Below the pieces are notes generated by a model, which was not told the origin of the DNA, did no database searches, and worked only from the letters and a program-made list of their open reading frames with translations. Position numbers and translations under genes: made by a program. A DNA stretch of 17,010 nt from Patescibacteria group bacterium (lineage in GTDB: Bacteria; Patescibacteriota; Minisyncoccia; Phycocordibacterales; UBA9973): the NCBI GenBank assembly GCA_018813625.1, contig JAHJBA010000035.1, positions 1 through 17,010 of the forward strand, read 5' to 3'. Shown here in pieces: positions 5,599-13,169 of this stretch (position 1 is its first letter; the number at the start of each line of letters is the position of its first letter).

Positions 5599-6093
5599 TT
5601 ATTGTATAACAACCGGAATCAAGATAAGTCTATCATTTTCTGGAAGTCCGGAAGCATTATCATTGTGAATTTCAATATATCCAGGACCAGCAGGGAGGCC
5701 AGAAAAATCCAAAGTCGTATGAAACGATACGGGGCCCGTCGTCATCCATTCAGTCGTTGCTGTGCCATAGGCAGTCTTCAAAACATTTTTATTTGCATCA
5801 AGAACTCTGACAATTATATTTCCTTCAAAAAAATACCCACCCTGCACTACTCCATTTATCGGCATGAAACCAGAGACAAGTGAACCGGCATTAATTGAAA
5901 AAGAAACGAGGTCATCTTTATTACCAAGAAACCCGATTTCTCTATTTTCGACTGGAACTGATTCGTTTTCCTCAACAATAGGATCTACAAATGTAGGAAT
6001 TTCAACTTTCGGTTTTCTATTTAAGAGAAAAACCGTACCGGATAAAAGAGTTATAATAATCAATGCAAAAACAAGCTTGCCAAAATTTGTCAT
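5599..6093 (-). CDS. Membrane-anchored protein with a Gmad2 immunoglobulin-like domain
   Basis: A 164-residue protein with an N-terminal transmembrane or signal-anchor helix (about 7-24), then a Pro/Glu-rich linker (29-50). The rest is an extracytoplasmic beta domain (about 60-164). It matches the Gmad2 pattern: INGVVQGGYFFEGNIIVRVLD (79-99), TTEWMTTGPVSFHTTLDF (113-130) and the C-terminal NDNASGLPENDRLILIPV. Gmad2 is an Ig-like domain first described in Bacillus spore-germination proteins, and it occurs widely in cell-surface proteins of bacteria that do not sporulate. It sits 20 bp after lemA and 4 bp before htpX, so a surface-sensing or substrate-binding role with these two is plausible but inferred. 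No ribosome site is visible. Confidence 0.88.
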   Translation of the reverse strand: MTNFGKLVFALIIITLLSGTVFLLNRKPKVEIPTFVDPIVEENESVPVENREIGFLGNKDDLVSFSINAGSLVSGFMPINGVVQGGYFFEGNIIVRVLDANKNVLKTAYGTATTEWMTTGPVSFHTTLDFSGLPAGPGYIEIHNDNASGLPENDRLILIPVVIQ

Positions 6094-6113
6094 ATTTTTA
6101 AATAAGTTAATTT

Positions 6114-6665
6114 TTAAAATTTAACTTCAACTGGATTTTGAGCAACATCGTTGTCTGGAAGATCAAAAAATTCCATTTTAGAAAATCTAAAAATACCAGC
6201 AATAATATTCGAAGGAAAACTTTGAATTTTAATGTTTAGATCACGAACATTCGTATTATAAAACCTGCGAGCAGCCTGAATTTTGTTTTCTGTGTCAGAA
6301 AGTTCTGATTGTAATGACAAGAAATTTTGATTCGCCCTTAAGTCAGGATAGGCTTCAGCAATAGCAAAAATAGATTTCAAGGCGCCTGTAAGCATATTCT
6401 CGGCCTCTGCGTGACCTTTTGTAGGACCTTGCGCGCCCATGGCCATGGTCCTAGCTTTTGTAACATTCTCAAAAACAGAAGATTCATGGGTAGCATATCC
6501 CTTAACTGTATTTACTAAATTGGGAATAAGGTCATATCGACGCTTCAACTGAACTTCAATATCCGCCCAGGCCTCATGTGCCCTATTTTTTAGAGATATA
6601 AAGCGATTAAACGCATAAACGACCCACAAAACTACAACACCTAAAATTATCCAAAGATATTTCAT
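6114..6665 (-). CDS. lemA: LemA family membrane protein
   Basis: A 183-residue LemA protein: one N-terminal transmembrane helix (about 3-19), then a long helical bundle outside the membrane. Diagnostic stretches are AWADIEVQLKRRYDLIPNLV (32-51), the VKGYATHE segment, and AARRFYNTNVRDLN (131-144) followed by FPSNIIAG (150-157). The molecular role of LemA is not settled, but it is often encoded next to HtpX in many phyla, as here. The gene begins 25 bp after secF and may be read from the same transcript. There is no ribosome site, and an AT-rich TAATAT 9 nt before the ATG is a possible but weak internal promoter. Confidence 0.95.
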   Translation of the reverse strand: MKYLWIILGVVVLWVVYAFNRFISLKNRAHEAWADIEVQLKRRYDLIPNLVNTVKGYATHESSVFENVTKARTMAMGAQGPTKGHAEAENMLTGALKSIFAIAEAYPDLRANQNFLSLQSELSDTENKIQAARRFYNTNVRDLNIKIQSFPSNIIAGIFRFSKMEFFDLPDNDVAQNPVEVKF

Positions 6666-6690
6666 AATATTTTAATATTAGTTAATAAAA

Positions 6691-7584
6691 CTACTTTTTT
6701 TTCTGCCACCCCTCGACTAAAACCAAAAGTGGCGAGGCTAAAAAGATCGATGAGTATGTTCCAAAAAACATCCCAGCGGTTAGCATTAAAGCAAAATATT
6801 TAGTTGATGCTGGCCCAAAGAAGAATAAGGAAAGAAGCACTAATATAACAGTAAGAGAAGTGCAGATAGATCTAACATATGATTGTTTCAGGCTTTTTCC
6901 TACGGTATCACCAAAACTGATATCAATTCTATTTTTTAAATTTTCTCGAATTCTGTCAAAGATAACAATCGTGTCAGAAACCGAAAGACCAAGAATAGTG
7001 AGCGCCGCTACCACAAAGAGTGTATCCAGTTCTGCGCCATAATAATGAGAAAAAATTGCAAAAAGACCGATTGGAATCGTAACATCATGCAAAAGCGAAA
7101 CAATGGCAATAATTCCGTACCTCCAAGAAGAAACCGGTTTGGAAACTTTTCGAAAGGCATAGGCTATAAAACAAATAATTGCCAGGGAAACCAAAATAAT
7201 AGCAATAATAGCTTTTTTAGTAAGTTCACGCCCGACAGAAGGGCCAATAGAATTAAAACTTTTTTCCTCGAAAAAATTCTTACCATCCTGAGAAAGAGCT
7301 TTCAAGAGCGCACCATGTTCTGCCTCACTTAAATCACGAGATTTAATAATATAACCCAAATCTCCTGTTGGTTGAAGAAGAATGGAGCCAAAATTTAGAT
7401 TTTCGAGAGTAGAATTTAAATCAACTTGAGTTGGCCTTGCATCTTTATAAACTATTTCAGTCAAAGCCCCACCCTTGAAATCAATGCCAACCTTCAGCCC
7501 AAATACACAGATAGAGACAATAGAAAGAATAATTAATGCTATTGATATGCCAACGAATATTTTTTTGTTTTTTATTATAAACAT
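6691..7584 (-). CDS. secF: Protein translocase subunit SecF
   Basis: SecF pairs with SecD in the membrane and uses the ion gradient to pull exported proteins through SecYEG. The 297 residues show transmembrane helix 1 (about 10-29), the FGLKVGIDFKGG motif (28-39), a short extracytoplasmic domain, and the C-terminal block of helices. The block holds LLHDVTIPIG (164-173) and SVSDTIVIFDRIREN (201-215), the conserved helix-4 Asp region. Three bases separate it from the secD stop, so the pair is coupled. SecD and SecF are separate polypeptides here, not a SecDF fusion. Confidence 0.97.
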   Translation of the reverse strand: MFIIKNKKIFVGISIALIILSIVSICVFGLKVGIDFKGGALTEIVYKDARPTQVDLNSTLENLNFGSILLQPTGDLGYIIKSRDLSEAEHGALLKALSQDGKNFFEEKSFNSIGPSVGRELTKKAIIAIILVSLAIICFIAYAFRKVSKPVSSWRYGIIAIVSLLHDVTIPIGLFAIFSHYYGAELDTLFVVAALTILGLSVSDTIVIFDRIRENLKNRIDISFGDTVGKSLKQSYVRSICTSLTVILVLLSLFFFGPASTKYFALMLTAGMFFGTYSSIFLASPLLVLVEGWQKKK

Positions 7585-7587
7585 AAA

Positions 7588-8949
7588 TTATTTTGAAATT
7601 CCTGAACTAAATAAAAATCTAGCGAACTTACTCTCCCCCATAAAATTAATTCCAAAAAGAAAAATTCTGGTAATTGTTATAGCAGACAACATTGAAACCA
7701 AGACACCCATGCCAAGAGTTAACGCAAAGCCTTTGATTAGTGATGTCCCAAACCAGAAGAGAATTACTGCGGTCATAATACTTGAAATATTCGAATCCCT
7801 AATGGAAAACCAAGCACGAGAAAATCCAGCAGAGATAGCATCAGCAATTGTTCTTCCAGAACGCATTTCTTCTTTTATGCGTTCAAAAATGAGGATATTT
7901 GCATCCACCGCTATGCCCATGGAGATTATAAATCCAGCGATACCAGCAGCTGTCAAAGTAACAGGTAAGAGTTTAAACAAGGCCAATATGATGGATATGT
8001 AAATGCATAAGGAAAATACAGCAACTAAGCCAGGCAATCTATACCAAAGTATTAAGAATAGTACTACAAATAAAAATCCAATGATCGCGGCTTTTACCCC
8101 AGAGTTTACGGCATTCCCGCCTAAGCTCGCACCAATAGTTTGCCTAGAAAGTAAAGTTATAGGAACTGGAAGCGCACCAGAATTTAATCTGCCAACCAAT
8201 TGCTTAGCTTCTGTTGGAGTAAAATCTCCTGAAATAACAGCCTCACCATTAGGAATTTCTTCTCTGACAACTGGAGTTGAAATAGGGGCCCCGTCTAAAT
8301 ATATGGCAACCATCTTGCCAATATTATCTTTCGTTATTTGTGCAAATAATTCAGTTCCCTTGTCGTCAAACTGTAAACCTACTTTCGGCTCACGAGTATT
8401 CTGGTCGAATTCTAAAACTGCTTTCTTTAAATATCTACCGGTAAGTTCTGTTGAAACAAACTGTTGACTTAAATCCACTTTTAATTTTCCATCTTTATCT
8501 ACCGTTAACTGCTGATTCTCATCCCTTAACGCTTCGGTTTTAAATTCTAGGAGCGGAGTCTGTCCTATCATTTCGGTTGCCTTTTCAACATCGGTAATGC
8601 CCGGAAGATCAACTATTAATTTCTCTTCCCCACCTGAAACAAAGCCCCCCTCCTGTATTTGAACAACCGGCTCGGAAACTCCAAAAAGATTAACTCTGCG
8701 TTCTATTACATCACGAAGAGCATCCATCGAGCTTGAAACCTCTCCTGCTTTCACCGCCGAAACATCAGCCTTATAAATCAAGTGGCTTCCACCAGAAAGA
8801 TCTAGGCCGAGACGAAACGGAGAATGTTTAAAAAAAGAACTTTGACTCTCAAAATTTGGATTTAATTTTGGTTCGGATTTAAAGACAAAAAGAGCGACTC
8901 CCACGCCCAAGATAAGTATTACTAACGCTAAAATTCTTTTCCTCCACAT
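7588..8949 (-). CDS. secD: Protein translocase subunit SecD
   Basis: The larger half of the SecD-SecF export motor. The 453 residues show an N-terminal transmembrane helix (about 6-23), the family motif FRLGLDLSGGSHL (45-57), an extracytoplasmic domain with IERRVNLFGVSEPVVQ and the LPGI segment (115-118), a P1-like head, and the helix bundle from about 285. The bundle includes GIAVDANILIFERIKEE (345-361), whose Asp349 belongs to the proton-path region. The length is shorter than E. coli SecD (about 615) and normal for small-genome and Gram-positive types. It is followed at once by secF. Upstream lie 150 bp of AT-rich DNA with no clear -35/-10 pair; TATAGA 14 nt before the ATG is the best candidate. 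Confidence 0.97.
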   Translation of the reverse strand: MWRKRILALVILILGVGVALFVFKSEPKLNPNFESQSSFFKHSPFRLGLDLSGGSHLIYKADVSAVKAGEVSSSMDALRDVIERRVNLFGVSEPVVQIQEGGFVSGGEEKLIVDLPGITDVEKATEMIGQTPLLEFKTEALRDENQQLTVDKDGKLKVDLSQQFVSTELTGRYLKKAVLEFDQNTREPKVGLQFDDKGTELFAQITKDNIGKMVAIYLDGAPISTPVVREEIPNGEAVISGDFTPTEAKQLVGRLNSGALPVPITLLSRQTIGASLGGNAVNSGVKAAIIGFLFVVLFLILWYRLPGLVAVFSLCIYISIILALFKLLPVTLTAAGIAGFIISMGIAVDANILIFERIKEEMRSGRTIADAISAGFSRAWFSIRDSNISSIMTAVILFWFGTSLIKGFALTLGMGVLVSMLSAITITRIFLFGINFMGESKFARFLFSSGISK

Positions 8950-9061
8950 AAATATACAGTCATTCTATACGCTTTTAAAAAATTATGCAAATGACCAAAA
9001 AACCCTATATATTCACTTAATTTATTAATCTCTCGTATTGTGCTTGTTTAAGATAAAAAAA

Positions 9062-9076
9062 TAACAGTCACTGTTA
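9062..9076. promoter_or_regulatory. Perfect palindrome, weak terminator or operator
   Basis: TAACAGT-C-ACTGTTA is a perfect 7+1+7 inverted repeat in the PAP2-secD gap. On the minus strand it is followed by a run of seven T, so it could act as a weak terminator for the PAP2 gene. Its compact dyad also resembles an operator for the secD unit. The sequence does not decide between these. Confidence 0.4.
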
Positions 9077-9101
9077 GGGCAAATTTTGAAATTAATAAAA
9101 T

Positions 9102-9659
9102 CTAAATTTTGTTATATAAAAATCTTACAAGATAAGCAACGAAGATTCCTAAAATAAAACCTCCTAAAATATCAATCGGAAAATGCACTCCAGAGATTAT
9201 TCGAGCTAATCCTATCAATAAAGCAAAAAATGCAAAAATGCATCCTGCTTTTCTGTGGCTAAAAAATATCGCCGTGGCAAGTGCCATAAAAAATGTCGCG
9301 TGCCCAGACGGAAATGAATAGTCCGACTTGCTGACTAAGGGTACAATGTTAGGTAGCTCTAAAAGGGGCCTTTGAGCGTGAATAAAAAATTTTAAAACAT
9401 ATGCTAAACACCAAGCAAAAACTCCAGAAAAAAATACTAGAACAATTTCCCTCCATTTTTTTGCAAATTTTTTAAATGGACTTGCCTGTCGGAAGGCAAG
9501 TTTTTCAAAACTCAAAACTTCATGATGAAAAAAAAGAAAGAGCAAAGCTAGCACAACAACAACATATGGAAACACATGTGCAATAAAAACGACAAGCTTA
9601 TCGAAAAAATAAGACCTATGTGCAAAGTCGTAAAAAAGTAAAAAGATTTTATCATTCAT
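9102..9659 (-). CDS. PAP2-family membrane phosphatase (possible undecaprenyl-pyrophosphatase)
   Basis: A 185-residue polytopic membrane protein with all three PAP2 phosphatase motifs: KFFIHAQRP (90-98), PSGH (117-120) and ARIISGVHFPID (152-163). The catalytic set is Lys90/Arg97, His120, Arg153, His159 and Asp163. About five to six transmembrane helices fit around them. In bacteria this size class includes BcrC-like enzymes that recycle undecaprenyl pyrophosphate for peptidoglycan synthesis, and others that act on phosphatidylglycerol phosphate. The rodA gene upstream makes the cell-wall role attractive but not proven. A palindromic insert lies in the loop after helix 2 (LAFRQAS, about 54-60). 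No ribosome site is visible. Confidence 0.93.
   Translation of the reverse strand: MNDKIFLLFYDFAHRSYFFDKLVVFIAHVFPYVVVVLALLFLFFHHEVLSFEKLAFRQASPFKKFAKKWREIVLVFFSGVFAWCLAYVLKFFIHAQRPLLELPNIVPLVSKSDYSFPSGHATFFMALATAIFFSHRKAGCIFAFFALLIGLARIISGVHFPIDILGGFILGIFVAYLVRFLYNKI
9481..9500. repeat. Short palindromic repeat inside the PAP2 gene
   Basis: CTTGCCT-GTCGGA-AGGCAAG is a 7-bp inverted repeat with a 6-nt loop. It encodes about seven residues in a loop between membrane helices, a place that tolerates insertions. It is more GC-rich than the flanking AT-rich codons and resembles the small palindromes between genes of Patescibacteria. Confidence 0.5.
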
Positions 9660-9728
9660 CCCGTGTGAAATTTAAAATTATTAATGTGACCACCAAACTT
9701 TTGATTTGTTTTTTACGATACATCTTTT

Positions 9729-10610
9729 TTATACATATATTAAATTTCTATCGGGATTCATTTTTTTTCTTGCCACCTTAAGAACATTATTAAAAAGCAT
9801 AGCGACGGTAACAGGACCCACGCCTCCAGGTACCGGCGACACAAAACTTGCAACACCCTTCACAGATTCCAAATCAACATCTCCGACTATTTTTACCCCG
9901 CCATCGGCGGAGCCGTTTCCAATTTCAGATGTCCCAGCATCAATTATCACAGATCCTTCTTTGATCATACTCCCCGTAATATATTTACCATTACCCATTC
10001 CGGAAATTATAACATCCGCCTCTTTAATAAACTTTTCTTTATTCTTTGTCTTGCTTGTAATTATCGTCGGAGAAAATCCCCTAAAGCTAAGCAATGCAGA
10101 GACTGGTTTTCCCATCAATTCTCCCTGGCCCAAAACAACTATTTTTTTACCCTTTAAATCTAAGTCGAGCGAATCAAGCAAAAGCATACAAGCGAGCGCC
10201 GTGGGAAAACCCAAATCCATTTTATTATTATAAAATTTTTCACTTGCAACAGTCCCCAAACAATCAACGTCAAGATCGGGATCAATGGCATCAAGAATTT
10301 TTCTTCGATCTAAAGATTCCGGCAGTGGAAGCTGAACAATAATTCCACATATGTTTGGTATGTTATTTATTTTTTTAATCTCCCCTATAAGCCCATCTGT
10401 AGAAATGGACGACGGAAAAGACGCATTATGAAATTTTATACCCACCGACTCTGCCATTCGCATTTTCATTCGCACATACTGTATAGAAGCTGGGTCGTCA
10501 CCCACCAAAACATCGCAAAAAATAGGCTGAAAACCCAAAGAAGTTACCTCTTTTTTTATTCTATTTAAAATATGGTTGCTTATTTTTTTTCCATCTATTA
10601 TTGTTGTCAT
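9729..10610 (-). CDS. folD: Bifunctional methylenetetrahydrofolate dehydrogenase / cyclohydrolase
   Basis: FolD converts 5,10-methylene-THF to 10-formyl-THF in two steps (NADP-dependent oxidation, then hydrolysis). The 293 residues match the family length. Motifs are YVRMKMRMAESVGI with Tyr45 and catalytic Lys49, IVQLPLP (91-97), DPDLDVDCLG with Asp116, the Rossmann turn GQGELMGKP (161-169, where E. coli has GRSNIVGRP) and VSPVPGGVGPVT (258-268). The Rossmann loop variation could affect cofactor choice. It lies 43 bp after rodA with only a palindrome between them, so they may share a transcript. No strong ribosome site precedes the ATG; a GGTGAG lies 12 nt upstream. Confidence 0.96.
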   Translation of the reverse strand: MTTIIDGKKISNHILNRIKKEVTSLGFQPIFCDVLVGDDPASIQYVRMKMRMAESVGIKFHNASFPSSISTDGLIGEIKKINNIPNICGIIVQLPLPESLDRRKILDAIDPDLDVDCLGTVASEKFYNNKMDLGFPTALACMLLLDSLDLDLKGKKIVVLGQGELMGKPVSALLSFRGFSPTIITSKTKNKEKFIKEADVIISGMGNGKYITGSMIKEGSVIIDAGTSEIGNGSADGGVKIVGDVDLESVKGVASFVSPVPGGVGPVTVAMLFNNVLKVARKKMNPDRNLIYV

Positions 10611-10628
10611 GATTCGATTTCACTCACC

Positions 10629-10657
10629 ATGACCCCGAGTTTTTATCGAAGGGTCAT
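10629..10657. repeat. Palindromic element at the rodA stop
   Basis: ATGACCC (10629-10635) and GGGTCAT (10651-10657) form a 7-bp stem, with a further CGA/TCG pair inside. On the minus strand the core is CCCTTCGA-(6 nt)-CTCGGGG. The same CCCTTCGA..CTCAGGG design lies inside recG at 15449-15469. It overlaps the rodA stop codon and lacks a following T-run, so it is not a classical terminator. Confidence 0.6.
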
Positions 10658-11784
10658 ACTCCTAAAAATTCATTTTTCATGTCGTCACGATGTGCTGGCC
10701 TTGCATAGCTTCGCATGCTCATTAAAATTCCAAGCGCCGAAAACTCCGTTAAAAGATGTGATCCCCCATAACTCATAAAAGGCAAGGTTATCCCTGTCAC
10801 GGGCATAAGTCCCAAGTTCATTCCAATATTTATGAGTATGTGGCTCATAAAGAAGATGGCGACACCCATACCAAAAAGCATTTCAAAATTTGACGCACCA
10901 AGCATGGCAGAATGTAAAATTCTCCAGACAACAAGGCCAAACAGAACAAAAATCAAAATCGACCCAACAAAGCCCCATTCTTCTGCAAAGGCAGAAAAAA
11001 TAAAATCGGTTTGATTTTCTGGCAGGAATTTCAACCGGGACTGCGTACCAAAACCTAATCCTTTTCCTATAACTTGACCTGATCCAACAGCAATCGTAGA
11101 CTGAAGGGCATTGTAGCCTGAGCCATGAATGTCGGCCAGAGGATGAAAAAAATTAACAATACGAGTTTTTTGATAAGGGGCAAAAACAAACATCCAAAAC
11201 AGTCCAAAAATAAGCACAGCTGTTAAAAAAACCAAAAGTAAATGCGTTTTGAAAATCCCTGAAACAAGAACCATTCCAAGCCATATCAAAAATATAATCA
11301 CAGCAGAACCAAAATCAGGCTGAAGCATAACAAGTCCGAATGGCACAATGGCATATAGTCCAGAGATAAAGATATGTTTTATATTTTTTATTTCTACATG
11401 ACGTCTAAAAAAATATTTTGCAAGAAGAAGCACCAAAACAAGCTTCATCATATCGGCAGGCTGAAAAGAAAAACCCCCGAGGTCAAACCAGCTTTTTGCG
11501 CCATGGGAAACATGCCCCAATACAAAGAGAACTAGAAGCATTCCTGAAAAGAATAAAAGAAGGAACACCAGCACTTCTGTGCGTTTCAAAAATCTGAAAT
11601 CAATGAAGGAAAAAATAAAGAAAACTGCGAAAGATAAGACTACCCAAATAATTTGTCTACTAAAGAAGTTACCTGTATCCTCAAGAGGCGTAAAAGACTT
11701 CATGGTCACCAAGCCAGACAAGACAATAGGGGTAATAAAAAAAACCAACAGCCAATCTATTCTTTTTAATTTTCTTTCCACCAT
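10654..11784 (-). CDS. rodA: SEDS peptidoglycan glycosyltransferase RodA
   Basis: A 376-residue polytopic SEDS protein with about ten transmembrane helices, the polymerase that links lipid II into glycan strands for wall elongation. Motifs are GAKSWFDLGGFSFQPAD (95-111), MLQPDFGSA (153-161), HPLADIHGSGYNALQS (214-229, with Asp218 at the catalytic position), KFLPENQTDFIFSAFAEEWG (252-271) and GITLPFMSYGGS (331-342). The PENQTDFIFSxxxEEWG and NALQS forms favour RodA over FtsW. The cytoplasmic tail (ARPAHRDDMKNEFLGV) is short. The partner penicillin-binding protein 2 is not in the window. The ATG follows ACTGGG with no real ribosome site. Confidence 0.95.
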   Translation of the reverse strand: MVERKLKRIDWLLVFFITPIVLSGLVTMKSFTPLEDTGNFFSRQIIWVVLSFAVFFIFSFIDFRFLKRTEVLVFLLLFFSGMLLVLFVLGHVSHGAKSWFDLGGFSFQPADMMKLVLVLLLAKYFFRRHVEIKNIKHIFISGLYAIVPFGLVMLQPDFGSAVIIFLIWLGMVLVSGIFKTHLLLVFLTAVLIFGLFWMFVFAPYQKTRIVNFFHPLADIHGSGYNALQSTIAVGSGQVIGKGLGFGTQSRLKFLPENQTDFIFSAFAEEWGFVGSILIFVLFGLVVWRILHSAMLGASNFEMLFGMGVAIFFMSHILINIGMNLGLMPVTGITLPFMSYGGSHLLTEFSALGILMSMRSYARPAHRDDMKNEFLGV

Positions 11785-11821
11785 CCCAGTACTAAAATTT
11801 TATTAATAATCTTTATTATTA

Positions 11822-11852
11822 TGTCTCGTAATCAAAAATTTAATACGGGACA
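11822..11852. repeat. Inverted repeat between the DCGG protein gene and rodA
   Basis: TGTCTCGTA (11822-11830) and TACGGGACA (11844-11852) pair over 9 positions with one mismatch, around a 13-nt AT-rich loop. There is no clean T-run. It could be a weak terminator of the upstream gene or a control site for rodA, whose start is about 40 bp further on. Confidence 0.35.
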
Positions 11853-11860
11853 GATATTTT

Positions 11861-12643
11861 TTATTTTAACTTAACGGAGAAAATGTTATATATTGGAATT
11901 ATTTCTTTGGCAACAATATCCCCCGCTATTGGCTCAGGCCAAGTAAAAGTTACCTCCTTACTCTCTTCTCCGTCTAGTTTATCAAGATAAGTTCGACTAG
12001 ACGAGACAGCATTACCAGATTCATCATACAAAACCGAGATTACACTTACTTCAGGAATCTGAAACAAAGAATTATTTTTAACAACAGCGGTAAGTCTTGG
12101 GCTTGTATCTTGGTTCTCTAAATTTATATCAGAAACTAAAACCTTGACCTGGTTTATTTTTTCTTCCGAAACTTGAATCCAAAGAGGTTCCTCTGTAAAC
12201 TCAAAGGTCGTATAAATAGGGATAGAATTTCCAACATCGATGGCTGGTTCAAAGATAACAAACTTGCCGGATGGTGGAATGTAAGCCTCCCCATCCCTTT
12301 TTCCTATATAAATATTGTCTTTGTCGGCAAAGCGAAACCTGTAGTTGATTTTGTTTATAGCTGTATTTTCATTATGATTTTCTAAATAAGCTACCGCATT
12401 GTACCGTCCAGGCACAACCCTAAAGGCTCGAGACCAGAGAATAGAAATTTGATCTACTTCAAAAATGCACGCCCTCGGACAAGACCCACCACAGTCTATG
12501 CCAGTTTCGTCTCCATTCTGCTTGTTGTCAACACAGGTCGGAGCCTTATTAAGATTCGGATAAATTACTAAAAAACCAAAAAACAAAAGAAGAGCAACAA
12601 AGATCCCCAAGTAAATAAGTTGCCTTTTGAAAGCCCAAGTCAT
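11861..12643 (-). CDS. Membrane-anchored exported protein with a DCGG cysteine motif
   Basis: A 260-residue protein with a basic start (KRQ), one transmembrane helix (about 10-28) and a large outside domain. Right after the membrane comes a cysteine motif: C37-VDNKQNGDETGID-C51-GGS-C55-PRA-C59. This CxDxxxNxxExGxDCGGxCxxC pattern recurs in many exported bacterial proteins, including CPR ones, and suggests disulfides or metal binding outside the cell. Residues 62-260 look beta-rich, with two repeats of a sandwich-like fold (for example AVAYLENHNENTAINKINYRF and LTAVVKNNSLFQIPEVSV, the latter like FxLYD-type domains). I know no function. The ATG is 6 nt after TGCTATAAT, so it is probably leaderless. 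Confidence 0.88.
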   Translation of the reverse strand: MTWAFKRQLIYLGIFVALLLFFGFLVIYPNLNKAPTCVDNKQNGDETGIDCGGSCPRACIFEVDQISILWSRAFRVVPGRYNAVAYLENHNENTAINKINYRFRFADKDNIYIGKRDGEAYIPPSGKFVIFEPAIDVGNSIPIYTTFEFTEEPLWIQVSEEKINQVKVLVSDINLENQDTSPRLTAVVKNNSLFQIPEVSVISVLYDESGNAVSSSRTYLDKLDGEESKEVTFTWPEPIAGDIVAKEIIPIYNIFSVKLK

Positions 12644-12649
12644 AGCACC

Positions 12650-12658
12650 ATTATAGCA
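12650..12658 (-). promoter_or_regulatory. Extended -10 promoter, predicted leaderless
   Basis: The minus strand reads TGCTATAAT, a perfect extended -10, then GGTGCT and the ATG of the DCGG protein gene. The spacing is again exactly 6 nt. Confidence 0.7.
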
Positions 12659-12696
12659 TTTTAAAATATTACTGAAAGTATTGGTATATGCTATTT

Positions 12697-13143
12697 TTAT
12701 TTATGAGAAATGTCTTTTTCAAAAATGCTCTTTTCCAATTGTTCAATTTGCTCCGAAAGACTCTTTAGTCCATTTTTCATATCTAAAATCGACTGCATTT
12801 CGTTTTTTATCTCAATTTCTTGCTTTTGATTTAATTTTTTCTCCCCGCGAAGCCCAGAAAGAATAAGCTCATTACCTATAAAACTGGAAGTGAAAGCACC
12901 CGTAAAGAATAGAATTACACAACCAACAATAAAAGATAGAGGTCCGTCCCACCAGAGGGAAAAAGCAGACCCTATGGTCGGGTCAATCGAACCAAAGTTA
13001 AAACTTTTATGAACAAGGTCAGCGGTATGCCAAACTCCACGCCAAAACAGAACTATACCAATACCAACAACAAGGGCATAGAGCCTGGGCCGATGGCTTA
13101 GGTAGATTCTGGTTCTTTCTTCAATTTTTTTTATTTTTTTCAT
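12697..13143 (-). CDS. Small membrane protein with C-terminal coiled coil, function unknown
   Basis: A 148-residue protein. A basic N-terminus (KKIKKIEERTR) leads to a transmembrane helix (about 21-38, ALVVGIGIVLFWRGVW), a loop with GSIDPTIGSAFSLWWDGP (51-68) and a second helix (about 69-89). A charged, heptad-like C-terminal region (about 103-142) is probably a coiled coil in the cytoplasm. The RPRLYAL..GIxLFWRGVWHTAD stretch looks familiar from Parcubacteria hypothetical proteins, but I know of no characterised homologue. It starts 27 bp downstream of tRNA-Ser, with TATTAT 9 nt before the ATG and no ribosome site, so its mRNA would have a leader of at most a few bases. Confidence 0.85.
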   Translation of the reverse strand: MKKIKKIEERTRIYLSHRPRLYALVVGIGIVLFWRGVWHTADLVHKSFNFGSIDPTIGSAFSLWWDGPLSFIVGCVILFFTGAFTSSFIGNELILSGLRGEKKLNQKQEIEIKNEMQSILDMKNGLKSLSEQIEQLEKSIFEKDISHK

Positions 13144-13152
13144 GTGTAAAAA

Positions 13153-13158
13153 ATAATA
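13153..13158 (-). promoter_or_regulatory. Possible -10 for the 12697-13143 gene
   Basis: TATTAT on the minus strand, 9 nt before the ATG and just past the tRNA-Ser 3' end. There is no TG extension and no good -35. The gene could also be co-transcribed with the tRNA. Confidence 0.4.
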
Positions 13159-13169
13159 TCTAAACCTAG

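Noticed and set aside
5595..5612. Longer htpX start at the TTG at 5612
   Set aside because: It would overlap the Gmad2 gene, while the ATG at 5594 gives the usual MATLYTxxxxN start of the family.
7045..8467. Plus-strand open frames opposite secF and secD
   Set aside because: They are reverse-frame shadows of secD/secF, which carry all family motifs.
9062..9076. Reporting the palindrome as a definite operator
   Set aside because: The following T-run fits a weak terminator equally well, and there is no second copy in the window.
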